From DATGMP01 sp035293565 (GTDB lineage: Bacteria > Pseudomonadota > Alphaproteobacteria > BOG-932 > Roseiterribacteraceae): a stretch of DNA of 46,196 nucleotides. The first letter of the stretch is position 1. Each line of letters starts with the position of its first letter. The stretch is taken from positions 1 to 46,196 of the forward strand of contig DATGMP010000100.1 of NCBI GenBank assembly GCA_035293565.1. Direction: 5' to 3'. The translations under genes were made by a program, and so were the position numbers. The notes below the pieces were generated by a model. It was not told where the DNA came from and did no database searches. It saw nothing but the letters and a program-made list of their open reading frames with translations. Positions 28,334-35,891 of the stretch are shown in pieces.

Positions 28334-28600
28334 TTAGTGCAACGCAACGATTCGGTCGGCCATGTTATGGGTGAACCCGATGAGCGTGGTCAGCATGAAT
28401 GGGCCGAAGACGACCAGCGCCACGAAGACGGCGATGATCTTCGGCACGAAGGCGAGCGACGCCTCCTGCAGCTGGGTCAGCGCCTGGAAGAGAGAGACCA
28501 GCAATCCCACCACCAAACCCACCGCCATGACCGGGCCGGCGACTAGCAAGCTGGTCATCACAGCCTCGCGCAATACGTCGAAGACGTCGACTTCACTCAC
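28334..28600 (-). CDS. fliQ: Flagellar export gate protein FliQ
   Basis: FliQ is a small two-helix membrane subunit of the export gate. The product has 88 residues: helices at about 16-40 and 54-78 flank the conserved SLFQALTQLQEASLAFVPKI loop. The start appears to be GTG (28598-28600); no ATG precedes the conserved N-terminus. The Shine-Dalgarno is weak, so translation may depend on coupling to fliE, whose stop is 9 bp upstream. Confidence 0.95.
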   Translation of the reverse strand: MSEVDVFDVLREAVMTSLLVAGPVMAVGLVVGLLVSLFQALTQLQEASLAFVPKIIAVFVALVVFGPFMLTTLIGFTHNMADRIVALH

Positions 28601-28609
28601 AGGACGGGC

Positions 28610-28918
28610 CTACATCGGCATCTGAAGGATTTGCTGATAGGCGGAGACCACTTTGTCGCGAACAGCGATCACGGTCTGAAGCGTGATGTCGGCATTGTTG
28701 ACGGCCTGGGCGATCTCGGTCATGTCGGCCTTGCCCATAACGGCCTGCTTGCTAACCGCCTCGCTCTGCTTGCCGGCATCGATCGCGCCTTGGATGGCGT
28801 CCTTGACCATACTGCCGAAGGAAGGACCGTCCGCGGCAGCGCCGTTGGAACCTGAGCTGTCCTTGGTCGCCATTGCGGTCGCGCGATAAGCGGAAATGGC
28901 GTCGCTGATCATTGGCAT
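28610..28918 (-). CDS. fliE: Flagellar hook-basal body complex protein FliE
   Basis: FliE joins the MS ring/export gate to the rod. The product has 102 residues with the usual C-terminal signature: KADMTEIAQAVNNADITLQTVIAVRDKVVSAYQQILQMPM. The N-terminal half is flexible and Ser/Gly-rich. AGGAG lies 7 bases before the ATG at 28916-28918. It lies 13 bp after the flgC stop in the leftward basal-body operon. Confidence 0.95.
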   Translation of the reverse strand: MPMISDAISAYRATAMATKDSSGSNGAAADGPSFGSMVKDAIQGAIDAGKQSEAVSKQAVMGKADMTEIAQAVNNADITLQTVIAVRDKVVSAYQQILQMPM

Positions 28919-28931
28919 TGGGTTTCTCCTG

Positions 28932-29339
28932 TTACTTCAGCAACGCGATCGTCTGGAGCATCATCGACTTCGAAATCTCTGTGACGCCGAGATTGGCCTC
29001 ATAGGCGTTCTGAGCCTCGTGCATATCCATCACCTCGACCAGCGAATTGACGTTCGCCACTTTCACATACCCATTCGCGTCGGCGGCCGGATTGCCGGGG
29101 TCGTACTTGGTTTGGAAGTCGCTCTTATCCTGGCCGATCTCGTCGACCTTGACCAACTCGATACCGGAGGCCCGGTCGAGCTCGTTCTTGAAGCTGACCG
29201 TCTTGCGCCGATAGGGATCCTCCGTGGGCGAGGTTGCCGTCGTGCCCGCATTGGCGAGGTTTTCCGCGACGACTCGCAAACGGGTACCCTGCGCCTTCAT
29301 CCCCATGGCGGAGATCTGAAGCGTGTCCTTGAGATCCAT
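28932..29339 (-). CDS. flgC: Flagellar proximal rod protein FlgC
   Basis: FlgC is a proximal rod subunit exported through the flagellar type III system. The product has 135 residues. It shows the rod/hook N-terminal heptad region with the ENLANA motif (VVAENLANAGTT), and the C-terminal EAQNAYEANLGVTEISKSMMLQTIALLK. The ATG at 29337-29339 with GGAGA at 6-nt spacing is preferred over an upstream TTG that would add four residues. It lies 44 bp after flgB. Confidence 0.95.
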   Translation of the reverse strand: MDLKDTLQISAMGMKAQGTRLRVVAENLANAGTTATSPTEDPYRRKTVSFKNELDRASGIELVKVDEIGQDKSDFQTKYDPGNPAADANGYVKVANVNSLVEVMDMHEAQNAYEANLGVTEISKSMMLQTIALLK

Positions 29340-29383
29340 AACCGTCTCCAACGACCGGACCAGGGGGCACTCAAGCCCCGATG

Positions 29384-29785
29384 TCAGCTATTCGAGCCGC
29401 GATCCAGTGCTGTTTTGATGAGACCAATGTTCTTTTGGTACAGGGTGGTGATCAATTGAAAATCGATGCCGGTCGTCGAGGCTTTCTGCATCTGCTCTTC
29501 GATCGACACCGAATTGCCCGAAGGCGTCACTTCATAAGGCTTCTGCTCGGCGCTCTCCCTGGCAGGACCGGAACCTTGCGAGCTTGCCAGATGGAGAGCG
29601 CTCGTGCGCGTGGGCGCGAGCTTCAGCGCCAGAGTGTTCTTGAAGTCTAGAGGCGTCAGATCCTTCGCCTGGTAATTGGGCGTGTCGACATTGGCGATAT
29701 TCTGCGCAATGACGCTCTGGCGCTGAGTCAGCCAGGCCATCTTCGCCGCGATACCCTTGAACAGGTCAAAGGACCCGAGATCCAT
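29384..29785 (-). CDS. flgB: Flagellar proximal rod protein FlgB
   Basis: FlgB is a rod subunit. The product has 133 residues with the conserved WLTQRQSVIAQNIANVDTPNYQAKDL N-terminal region and an ending of QLITTLYQKNIGLIKTALDRG. The ATG at 29783-29785 has GGGAG at 7-nt spacing; an upstream GTG (29801-29803) is possible but has no ribosome-binding site. It is the first gene of the leftward operon flgB-flgC-fliE-fliQ-fliR-flhB. Candidate FlbD-like (29871-29883) and CtrA-like (29900-29914) sites lie upstream, between it and the divergent flhX. Confidence 0.95.
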   Translation of the reverse strand: MDLGSFDLFKGIAAKMAWLTQRQSVIAQNIANVDTPNYQAKDLTPLDFKNTLALKLAPTRTSALHLASSQGSGPARESAEQKPYEVTPSGNSVSIEEQMQKASTTGIDFQLITTLYQKNIGLIKTALDRGSNS

Positions 29786-29870
29786 TCCAGCGCTCCCATC
29801 CACGGAGGCGATCCAACGCTCCGCCCGAAAGCGAAATTCGCACTCGCACGATTAAGGAAAAATGAAGCCC

Positions 29871-29883
29871 GGCAAATTTTACC
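29871..29883. promoter_or_regulatory. FlbD-like dyad (one mismatch) upstream of flgB/flhX
   Basis: GGCA-AATTT-TACC, one base away from the GGCA-N5-TGCC dyad found upstream of flgF, flgI and fliK. It sits inside a larger CCCGG-N9-CCGGG inverted repeat (29868-29886). It is 17 bp from a CtrA-like box. No sigma-54 promoter was found in this region. Confidence 0.4.
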
Positions 29884-29899
29884 GGGTCCTGACCGTGCC

Positions 29900-29914
29900 T
29901 TTACCCAGCGTTAA
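29900..29914. promoter_or_regulatory. CtrA-like box upstream of flgB/flhX
   Basis: TTTA-N7-TTAA, seven of eight bases of the CtrA consensus TTAA-N7-TTAA. It lies 115 bp from flgB and 61 bp from the flhX TTG start, in a region shared by two flagellar operons expected to be class II. Confidence 0.45.
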
Positions 29915-29974
29915 GCATACGGGGCCTTTAACGAAAGCCAAGTTCGACGTTTCGATTGCCATAGGCGCCTAGAC

Positions 29975-30298
29975 TTGCCCTACAGAGACGATCATCGCGA
30001 CCCGATTGGCGCCTATGAGCGCCGCAAGATCGCCGTTGCGCTGTCCTACGAATTGGGCGGTGAGACGCTTCCCAAGATCGTCGCCACAGGCAAAGGGGCG
30101 ATCGCCGAGCGGATCCTGGCGCTGGCCTTCGCAAATGGCGTGAAGGTCCGCGAGGACAGGGAATTGGCGCAGCTTCTCTCGACGGTCGAGCTCGATTCCG
30201 AAATTCCAACCGAGGCGATCATGGCGGTGGCCGAGATCCTCTCCTACCTTTACCGCGCCGGCGAACTCAGGCGCGCGCAAGCCAAAGGCGCTGAATGA
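29975..30298 (+). CDS. flhX: FlhX: stand-alone FlhB C-terminal domain homologue
   Basis: A 107-residue protein corresponding only to the post-cleavage cytoplasmic part of FlhB (EscU/YscU family). It shares the fold pattern ALSYELGGETLPKIVATGKG...AERILALAFANGVKV...DSEIPTEAIMAVAEILSYLYRAGE with FlhB but has no membrane helices and no NPTH. Such FlhX proteins can complement truncated FlhB in other bacteria, so a role in substrate switching is likely. The only start in the open frame before the conserved region is TTG at 29975. It overlaps fliO by 4 bp (ATGA) and heads the rightward flhX-fliO-fliP operon. Confidence 0.85.
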   Translation: MPYRDDHRDPIGAYERRKIAVALSYELGGETLPKIVATGKGAIAERILALAFANGVKVREDRELAQLLSTVELDSEIPTEAIMAVAEILSYLYRAGELRRAQAKGAE

Positions 30299-30603
30299 CC
30301 CTCGATATTTATGTTCGATTCGTTCTGGCGCTCGCGGGGGTCGTCGCGCTGATCTTCGCGATCGCTTGGATCGCGCGACGGTCGGGTTTCGGGCCGGTGA
30401 TGGCGAAACCGCTTGGGCGCCGCCGGCGGCTATCGGTCGTCGAGACGCTCACGCTCGACCCCAAGCGCCGCCTTGTGATCGTGCGTCGGGACGGTGTGGA
30501 GCATCTTCTCCTGTTGGGCGGGGCCGCGGAGACCGTGGTCGAGCGCGGCATCGCGCCACCCGAACCCTTCACGCTCCCCGAGAGTCAGGTGGCGTCGGCA
30601 TGA
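30295..30603 (+). CDS. fliO: Flagellar biosynthetic protein FliO
   Basis: FliO assists assembly of the FliP ring in the export gate. The product has 102 residues: one N-terminal membrane helix (about 8-27), a basic stretch (RRSGF, GRRRRL), then a small cytoplasmic domain with the family pattern SVVETLTLDPKRRLVIVRRDGVEHLLLLGG. Starts and stops overlap on both sides (ATGA with flhX, ATGA with fliP), which indicates tight translational coupling. Confidence 0.92.
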   Translation: MTLDIYVRFVLALAGVVALIFAIAWIARRSGFGPVMAKPLGRRRRLSVVETLTLDPKRRLVIVRRDGVEHLLLLGGAAETVVERGIAPPEPFTLPESQVASA

Positions 30604-31367
30604 GCAAGATGAGACTCCTCGCGCTCTGCGCCATCGCCTTCATTCTGGCCGCCCTGTTCCTTCCCCATGACGCGTTGGCGCAGAGGCTCACGGTCGATCT
30701 CGGCACCGGCGGTGGAGCGTCGGGCGGCGAGGGGTCGTTGACGGGACGCCTGGTTCAGATCGTCGCCATCATGACGGTGTTGTCGCTCGCGCCCGGCATT
30801 CTCATCGTGATGACCTCGTTTACGCGCATCGTCGTGGTCCTCTCGCTGCTGCGCTCGGCGATCGGCATGCAAACGACGCCACCCAATTCGGTGATGATCA
30901 GCCTGGCGCTCTTCCTTACCGCCTTCATCATGTCGCCGGTCCTGCAGAAATCCTACCAGGAAGGCATCGTGCCCCTGATCGACCAGAAGATCACCGAGGA
31001 TCAGGCATTCGACCGGACCACCAGCCCGCTCCGCGGATTCATGCTTCAAAACGTCCGCGAGGCCGATCTCAAGCTCTTCGCCGATATCGCCAAGGCGGGG
31101 CCTTTCGCCAGCAAGGACGACATACCGCTGCGGATCGTGATTCCGAGCTTCCTGATTTCCGAGCTTCGCCGCGCCTTCGAGATCGGGTTCCTGCTGTTCG
31201 TGCCGTTCCTCATCATCGACATGGTCGTGGCCTCGATCCTGATGTCGATGGGCATGATGATGCTACCGCCGGTCACGATCTCCCTGCCCTTCAAGATCAT
31301 CTTCTTCGTGCTGGTCGACGGATGGTACCTCGTCGCAGGCAGCCTGGTCCGCAGCTACACGAGCTAA
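30600..31367 (+). CDS. fliP: Flagellar export gate protein FliP
   Basis: FliP forms the core pore ring of the export gate. The product has 255 residues: a cleavable signal peptide (about 1-28, ending ALA), then the family signature (LAPGILIVMTSFTRIVVVLSLLRSAIG), TPPNSVMISLALFLTAFIMSP, and the C-terminal helices including FEIGFLLFVPFLIIDMVVASILMSMGMMMLPP. The ATG at 30600 overlaps the fliO stop. The upstream part of the open frame is only out-of-frame fliO sequence. The stop overlaps the convergent GNAT gene by four bases. Confidence 0.97.
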   Translation: MSKMRLLALCAIAFILAALFLPHDALAQRLTVDLGTGGGASGGEGSLTGRLVQIVAIMTVLSLAPGILIVMTSFTRIVVVLSLLRSAIGMQTTPPNSVMISLALFLTAFIMSPVLQKSYQEGIVPLIDQKITEDQAFDRTTSPLRGFMLQNVREADLKLFADIAKAGPFASKDDIPLRIVIPSFLISELRRAFEIGFLLFVPFLIIDMVVASILMSMGMMMLPPVTISLPFKIIFFVLVDGWYLVAGSLVRSYTS

Positions 31368-31831
31368 TCCAAGATTTTGGACATATAGAAGACGGTCGTG
31401 TCGAGCTTCTCGATGCGCCGGCGCTCGGTCACGACATAGCCGAGCCCCTCATAGAGGTCGATGTTCGACCTCATGAGCGCGTTGGTGTAGAGCCGCATCT
31501 CTGTCAAGCCGCCGTTGCGCGCGACCGTTTCGGCATGTCGAAGGAGAGTCCGGCCCATACCCTGCCGCTGCCATTCTGGATCGACCGCGATATTCTCGAC
31601 GAGCATGTGATCCGGGCCCGGGACCAGCTCGATGACAGCGGCGAGCCCTCCTGACTCGACGTCTTCGACGACATCCACGAGATGCTCCGCGACCGCCCGC
31701 CGGTAATCGGCCAGCATCGGCTTGGGCCGGCGGCCGATGACGGCGATCCACTTCGAATAGGCGCGCGTCACCAGGGTCGCGATCCTATCCGCATCGCCGA
31801 CGACCGCCGAACGTATGGACTGGGTCGCCAC
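31364..31831 (-). CDS. GNAT family N-acetyltransferase
   Basis: A GCN5-related acetyltransferase of about 155 residues. The acetyl-CoA-binding motif A is visible (LVENIAVDPEWQRQGMGRTLLRHAE), then motif B (LYTNALMRSNIDLYEGLGYVV). I place the start at GTG 31829-31831, with AAAGAGA upstream, because the fold begins soon after (SIRSAVVGDADRI); a TTG at 31850-31852 would add seven residues. The substrate is unknown. It is divergent from a glutathione S-transferase gene and lies inside the flagellar cluster, apparently unrelated to it. Confidence 0.87.
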   Translation of the reverse strand: MATQSIRSAVVGDADRIATLVTRAYSKWIAVIGRRPKPMLADYRRAVAEHLVDVVEDVESGGLAAVIELVPGPDHMLVENIAVDPEWQRQGMGRTLLRHAETVARNGGLTEMRLYTNALMRSNIDLYEGLGYVVTERRRIEKLDTTVFYMSKILD

Positions 31832-31884
31832 AGGTGCTATCTCTTTGCGCAAGTCAGTTTCCGCTGAACCCCATGAGGACTCCG

Positions 31885-32523
31885 ATGGCCGAGGATCGCA
31901 AGCTCATCTTCTTCCATTCGCCCAACACGCGCTCTGCAGGAACCTTCGCACTTCTGGAAGAACTAGGCGCCCCCTATGAGCTTCGCGTGCTCAACATGAA
32001 GGCCGACGAGCAGCGCAAATCTGCCTATATGGCAGTCAACCCGATGGGCAAGGTGCCGGCGATCCTGCATGGCGACGCGCTGGTGACCGAGCAACCGGCG
32101 ATTTTCATCTATCTCGGCGATCTCTTCCCCGAAGCGGGTCTCGCCCCCGCGATCGGGGATCCGCTCCGCGGGCCCTATCTCCGGTGGCTGACCTTCTATG
32201 GCGCCGCCTTCGAACCCGCTGTCGTCGACAAAGGGCTGAAGCGCGATCCGGCACCGCAGCGCATGTGCCCCTATGGCGACTATGACACGATGCTGGGAAC
32301 ACTGGTCAGTCAGCTGACTAAAGGCCCCTATCTGCTGGGCGAGCGCTTTACGACCGCGGATGTGCTTTGGGGTACGGCGCTCGGCTGGACAACGTCCTTT
32401 AAGCTCGTCCCCGAGCTGCCGGAAATCATGTCCTACGTCCAGCGCATCAACGCTCGGCCGGCGTTGGCAAAGGTCAAGGCCCGCGACGCGGAGTTTGCCG
32501 CCCAGCAGGCCGCGTCAACATAG
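31885..32523 (+). CDS. Glutathione S-transferase family protein
   Basis: A cytosolic GST of 212 residues. The thioredoxin-like N-domain (about 5-85) has LIFFHSPNTRSAGTFALLEELG with the probable catalytic Ser/Asn, NPMGKVPAI with the cis-proline, and LVTEQPAIFIYLGDLFP with the glutathione-binding Glu-Gln. The all-alpha C-domain has the folding motif GERFTTADVLWGTAL. GAGGA five bases before the ATG at 31885 decides the start over an in-frame ATG at 31873. It probably acts in glutathione-dependent detoxification; the substrate is unknown. It ends 8 bp from the convergent TPR gene. Confidence 0.92.
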   Translation: MAEDRKLIFFHSPNTRSAGTFALLEELGAPYELRVLNMKADEQRKSAYMAVNPMGKVPAILHGDALVTEQPAIFIYLGDLFPEAGLAPAIGDPLRGPYLRWLTFYGAAFEPAVVDKGLKRDPAPQRMCPYGDYDTMLGTLVSQLTKGPYLLGERFTTADVLWGTALGWTTSFKLVPELPEIMSYVQRINARPALAKVKARDAEFAAQQAAST

Positions 32524-32531
32524 ACCGGGCC

Positions 32532-35039
32532 TCAAGCCCCGCTCGCGTGCGAGCGGTAGGCGGTCAGGAAATCCTTGAACATGTCGACGACGGCAATCTC
32601 GGACTTGATGATCTCCAGATTGGCCAGCGCCCCGTCGCCGCTCGGACGGGTCAGCACCTCGAACTCCGAAGCATGCTTGCCTTGCGCGAATGAGGCGGCG
32701 AAGTCTCGGCGCAGTACGGCGAGCCCCGCCTTGTCATTGTCCATATTGAGAGCAACGGCGCGTCGGATGACCAGCGCAGCCTTGGCGTCGTCCATCGTGG
32801 CCGGCGCCGGCGCCGGACCGACCAGCCTACTCAACGCCTCGGAGGCAACGTGCCAACGCTGTCCCGCCCAGGCGATGTCGACTCTCAATTCGTCGGCTGT
32901 TTTTGAAGTATCGGTTCCGAGCAAGGCCAGTGCTTCGTCCGTCCGGTTCTGCTTCGAGAAGGCCCGCGCTCTGAGGAGACGGCGACTGGCCTGCATATCG
33001 GCGGGCATTTGCTGGTTCTCGCTCGCGTCCAATGCGCGGACAGCGAGGTCGGGCTTCTCGTCGAGCAGCCTCAGTGCCGCGACACGCGCGCCGAGCTTCC
33101 CCTTGGCTGCGACATCCGTCTGGCGCCCCATCTCGCCTTCCAGGACGTCGGCCGCCTGGCTCAACAAATCCATCTCGACCATGCGGTCGGCCAGCCGATC
33201 GAGCGCCTTGTCGCCGTCCGGGCCCGCGGGCGCCAAATCATGCATCATGTCGAACAACGCGAGGGCCCGAACCGGAGGAAGCGAGTCGGCACCGCCTTCG
33301 ATGAACAGCTTGCGAAAGCTTTCCAACAGCTTGTCATGGGCTGCATCGGCCACCGGCCCAGGCCCCGAGAGGTTGGCGATCCGCCGCCATGCCGTCTGCG
33401 CGGTCTCGTAATCCTTCGCACTGTCCGCGATGTCGGCCAAGGTCTGCAGCACCTCGGTCTCGAACCCGTCGCCACGCCAGGTGAATTGCAGCCGGTAGAG
33501 CCGATCGATCGCGGCTTCCGGCGTGACGTCCTTCGATCTGAGACCGACCAGGATCGAAGCGAGCTCGGCGCGCGTGCGATAATATTGATCGCGACCTGCC
33601 AGAACGGGCTTCCAATCCGCCTGCGCTTCTTCGTCCTTGCCTTCGAGCTCTGCGATCTTCCCATCGAAATAGGCGGTCGCGGCGGTCGTCAGCTTGGCCG
33701 GATCGGGAAGGCCGCGCAGCCCGGACAGGAGGCGCTTGGAAAATCCGATCTCATGGCCCCGGATCGCTGCTTCGATCGCCGCCAACGCCAACGGCCGATA
33801 TAGATCCGTGGGATAGGCTGCCATACGCTCGGCGGCAGCCTTGAAATGGGTGAGGGCCGCCGGCCAATCGCCCGAGCGCGCGGCCGCGAGCCCCTGCCAG
33901 AGGACCGCGTCGGAAGTGCCGTCGACGCCACGGTAAGTGAGATCGGGCTGCGCTTCATCCACACGCCCCAGCAGCACATGGGCCGCAGCACGGAGCATGC
34001 GGAGATCGTCTTTTGCTTCGAGATCCGGCACCAGGCCGGTCGCCAAGGAGAGATAGCCGAGACACTCGGGCGCTTTGCCTTGGGAGAGCGACAGACGTGC
34101 CAGATCGAGAAGCACCGGCGCCTTTCTTGCATTGTCCAGGACGGCGGCTTGATGCTCGAGATCGCGCCGCTGCTCGTCGGGCTTCTGGATCGGCAGATGC
34201 CAGCCTATCCAATCCAGCAATATGCGTCCGTTGTGAATTTCCGTCGCGACCGGGGTCGCCAACGCCATGGCTGCGGTGGCCGACGGACCTGTTGGCGACT
34301 TTTCGGCGCTCCTTGCCGCCTGAAGCGGGATGGCCGAGAGCTTCAAGCCCGCGGGCGTGGCGACCGTCGCACGGTCATCATCGGCGACGACCGCAACGCC
34401 CTCGGTGTGCGGGACGACGACCAGCCCTTGCGCGGCGGGCAGGAGCTCGAACTCGGCAAAGCGGCGCGCGCGGCTGTAAGCCTTGCCGAGGGGCGCAGGA
34501 GCAACGATCAATGTATCGCCCACATCGGCGTCCGGAATCGAGATCGGCGCGCCGAGCCCCTGCATAGCAACGCCTAGCTCGAGATAGCCGCGATCGTCCA
34601 TGATTGCGGAATCGGGCACCGGCAGCTCGGGCGCCTGCCGAGATAGCTCGATCTGCCAGTCCTTGGCGGGACGCGACACCACGGGCGAAAGCGCCGCGGG
34701 AATGGGAACCCGGAAGACCGTTGAGCCGGAGACCTGAACGCGTTCGACCGTGCCCAGATCGCGCGCTCCGGTGCCGGTCACCTTGGGCTGAAGCGCCGCA
34801 TTTTCGCCTTCGGCTGCGATCCAGAGGATGCCGTTGCGCACGAAAACGGCCAGACCGTCGCCGCCCAGACCGGGCAGCATGATCGTCGCTTCAGTGGTTG
34901 GAGCGGGCGCTTGCGGTAGTAGCGCCGTGGGCTGCGCAGGCGGCGGGCGCACATGCCTGGACTTGCTCGCCGCCGTTGCCGGCGTCGAGGCGAGCAAGGC
35001 TCCAAGCATGAGGAGTCCGATCGGGGCGCCGGCGCGCAT
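32532..35039 (-). CDS. Large periplasmic TPR-like protein of the flagellar fliL operon
   Basis: An 835-residue protein with a signal peptide (MRAGAPIGLLMLGALLAS, cleaved near ATA) and a Pro-rich segment (about 32-48). A beta-rich N-terminal domain follows (about 50-260), then a long array of helical repeats of TPR style (about 300-780; for example DAVLWQGLAAARSGDWPAAL, DYETAQTAWRRIANLSGPGP). No catalytic motif is visible. It is the last gene of fliL-fliM-DUF6468-motE-like, 9 bp after the MotE-like gene. Co-transcription suggests a motor or basal-body role, possibly as a periplasmic client of the MotE-like protein. I recall comparable TPR proteins in flagellar loci of Rhodospirillales-type bacteria, with no function assigned. 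Confidence 0.75.
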   Translation of the reverse strand: MRAGAPIGLLMLGALLASTPATAASKSRHVRPPPAQPTALLPQAPAPTTEATIMLPGLGGDGLAVFVRNGILWIAAEGENAALQPKVTGTGARDLGTVERVQVSGSTVFRVPIPAALSPVVSRPAKDWQIELSRQAPELPVPDSAIMDDRGYLELGVAMQGLGAPISIPDADVGDTLIVAPAPLGKAYSRARRFAEFELLPAAQGLVVVPHTEGVAVVADDDRATVATPAGLKLSAIPLQAARSAEKSPTGPSATAAMALATPVATEIHNGRILLDWIGWHLPIQKPDEQRRDLEHQAAVLDNARKAPVLLDLARLSLSQGKAPECLGYLSLATGLVPDLEAKDDLRMLRAAAHVLLGRVDEAQPDLTYRGVDGTSDAVLWQGLAAARSGDWPAALTHFKAAAERMAAYPTDLYRPLALAAIEAAIRGHEIGFSKRLLSGLRGLPDPAKLTTAATAYFDGKIAELEGKDEEAQADWKPVLAGRDQYYRTRAELASILVGLRSKDVTPEAAIDRLYRLQFTWRGDGFETEVLQTLADIADSAKDYETAQTAWRRIANLSGPGPVADAAHDKLLESFRKLFIEGGADSLPPVRALALFDMMHDLAPAGPDGDKALDRLADRMVEMDLLSQAADVLEGEMGRQTDVAAKGKLGARVAALRLLDEKPDLAVRALDASENQQMPADMQASRRLLRARAFSKQNRTDEALALLGTDTSKTADELRVDIAWAGQRWHVASEALSRLVGPAPAPATMDDAKAALVIRRAVALNMDNDKAGLAVLRRDFAASFAQGKHASEFEVLTRPSGDGALANLEIIKSEIAVVDMFKDFLTAYRSHASGA

Positions 35040-35048
35040 CGCCTACAT

Positions 35049-35891
35049 TTACCCGGCCGGCTTGGCAGCGGGCTTCTGCCCGGCGGGCGGAGATGCCTCC
35101 GGCTGCGTCGGCTTTGCGGCCGCCTGAGACGGCGCTACCGGCGCGGGCGGGTTCGGAAGCTGCGCTGCCCCCTGTGCTGCCTGCGCCGCTGTCGGCGTGA
35201 GCGCGGTCGGCGCGCCCGCCGAGCCCTGGGCAACTGCGGCGCCGTCGGGCAACTGGCGCAGATCGGCCAGCCGAGAGGTCAGCTCCCGTGCCCGGTCCGG
35301 CTGCATCGCCGCAATAATGGAGGCGGATTTCTGCTCCTTCATGTGGCTCACCACGGATAGGAGCACAGGCATCTCGAGCGTATTGAAGATCCGTGCCGCG
35401 TCGGAAGGCTTCATCGCCGAATAGATCTTCACGAGGCTCGTGACTTCGTCATTCTGCTTTTGCTTCTGCAGCTCAAGGAGCTTCTCGATGCCGGCCTTGA
35501 GCTCGGTCAGCTCGGCGAGTTTCTGGTCGACCCGGCCCTCGGCGACCTTGAGAGTCGCTTCCCGCTGCTGGATCGCGGCATCGCGCTGATCGAGCTCCTC
35601 GCGCCGCTTCTGCAAATTTTGCAGCAAGTCCATCTCGGCCGGAGTCATGCTGGTTTCCGGCGTTGCGTGCTTATCGGCGCCGTCCGCGCCCGCTGGCGCG
35701 TCCTTGGCCGTATCATCCTTTGCAGACGCGGCCGCGTCTGCCTTCTGGGAATCGGCGCGCGCCGCGTGCACCGGCTCCAGTCCCGAACCATCGATCAGTC
35801 GCGACGCTACGTCGGCGCCGCGGAGCACGATGATGAGCGCTCCGGCGGCGATCAGTACCGGCAGCAACCTCACTTTGAAACCGAAGCGCAT
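35049..35891 (-). CDS. MotE-like flagellar motor chaperone (MgtE_N-type domain)
   Basis: A 280-residue protein with an N-terminal membrane anchor (about 7-25) and an Ala/Asp-rich linker. A coiled coil follows (about 85-150, LQKRREELDQRDAAIQQREA), then an MgtE-N-like helical domain (MKPSDAARIFNTLEMPVLLSVVSHMKEQKSASIIAAM), and a Pro/Ala-rich tail. MotE in Sinorhizobium helps fold the periplasmic motility protein MotC. The ATG at 35889-35891 shares one base with the upstream TGA. The next gene downstream encodes a large exported repeat protein that could be the equivalent client. The family call is good; the exact partner is inferred. Confidence 0.82.
   Translation of the reverse strand: MRFGFKVRLLPVLIAAGALIIVLRGADVASRLIDGSGLEPVHAARADSQKADAAASAKDDTAKDAPAGADGADKHATPETSMTPAEMDLLQNLQKRREELDQRDAAIQQREATLKVAEGRVDQKLAELTELKAGIEKLLELQKQKQNDEVTSLVKIYSAMKPSDAARIFNTLEMPVLLSVVSHMKEQKSASIIAAMQPDRARELTSRLADLRQLPDGAAVAQGSAGAPTALTPTAAQAAQGAAQLPNPPAPVAPSQAAAKPTQPEASPPAGQKPAAKPAG

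Noticed and set aside
27458..28546. Open frame of 362 codons on the plus strand across flhB, fliR and fliQ
   Set aside because: Its translation is highly polar with long Arg/Gln/His runs, typical of the antisense of membrane-protein genes. The opposite strand encodes three known flagellar proteins.
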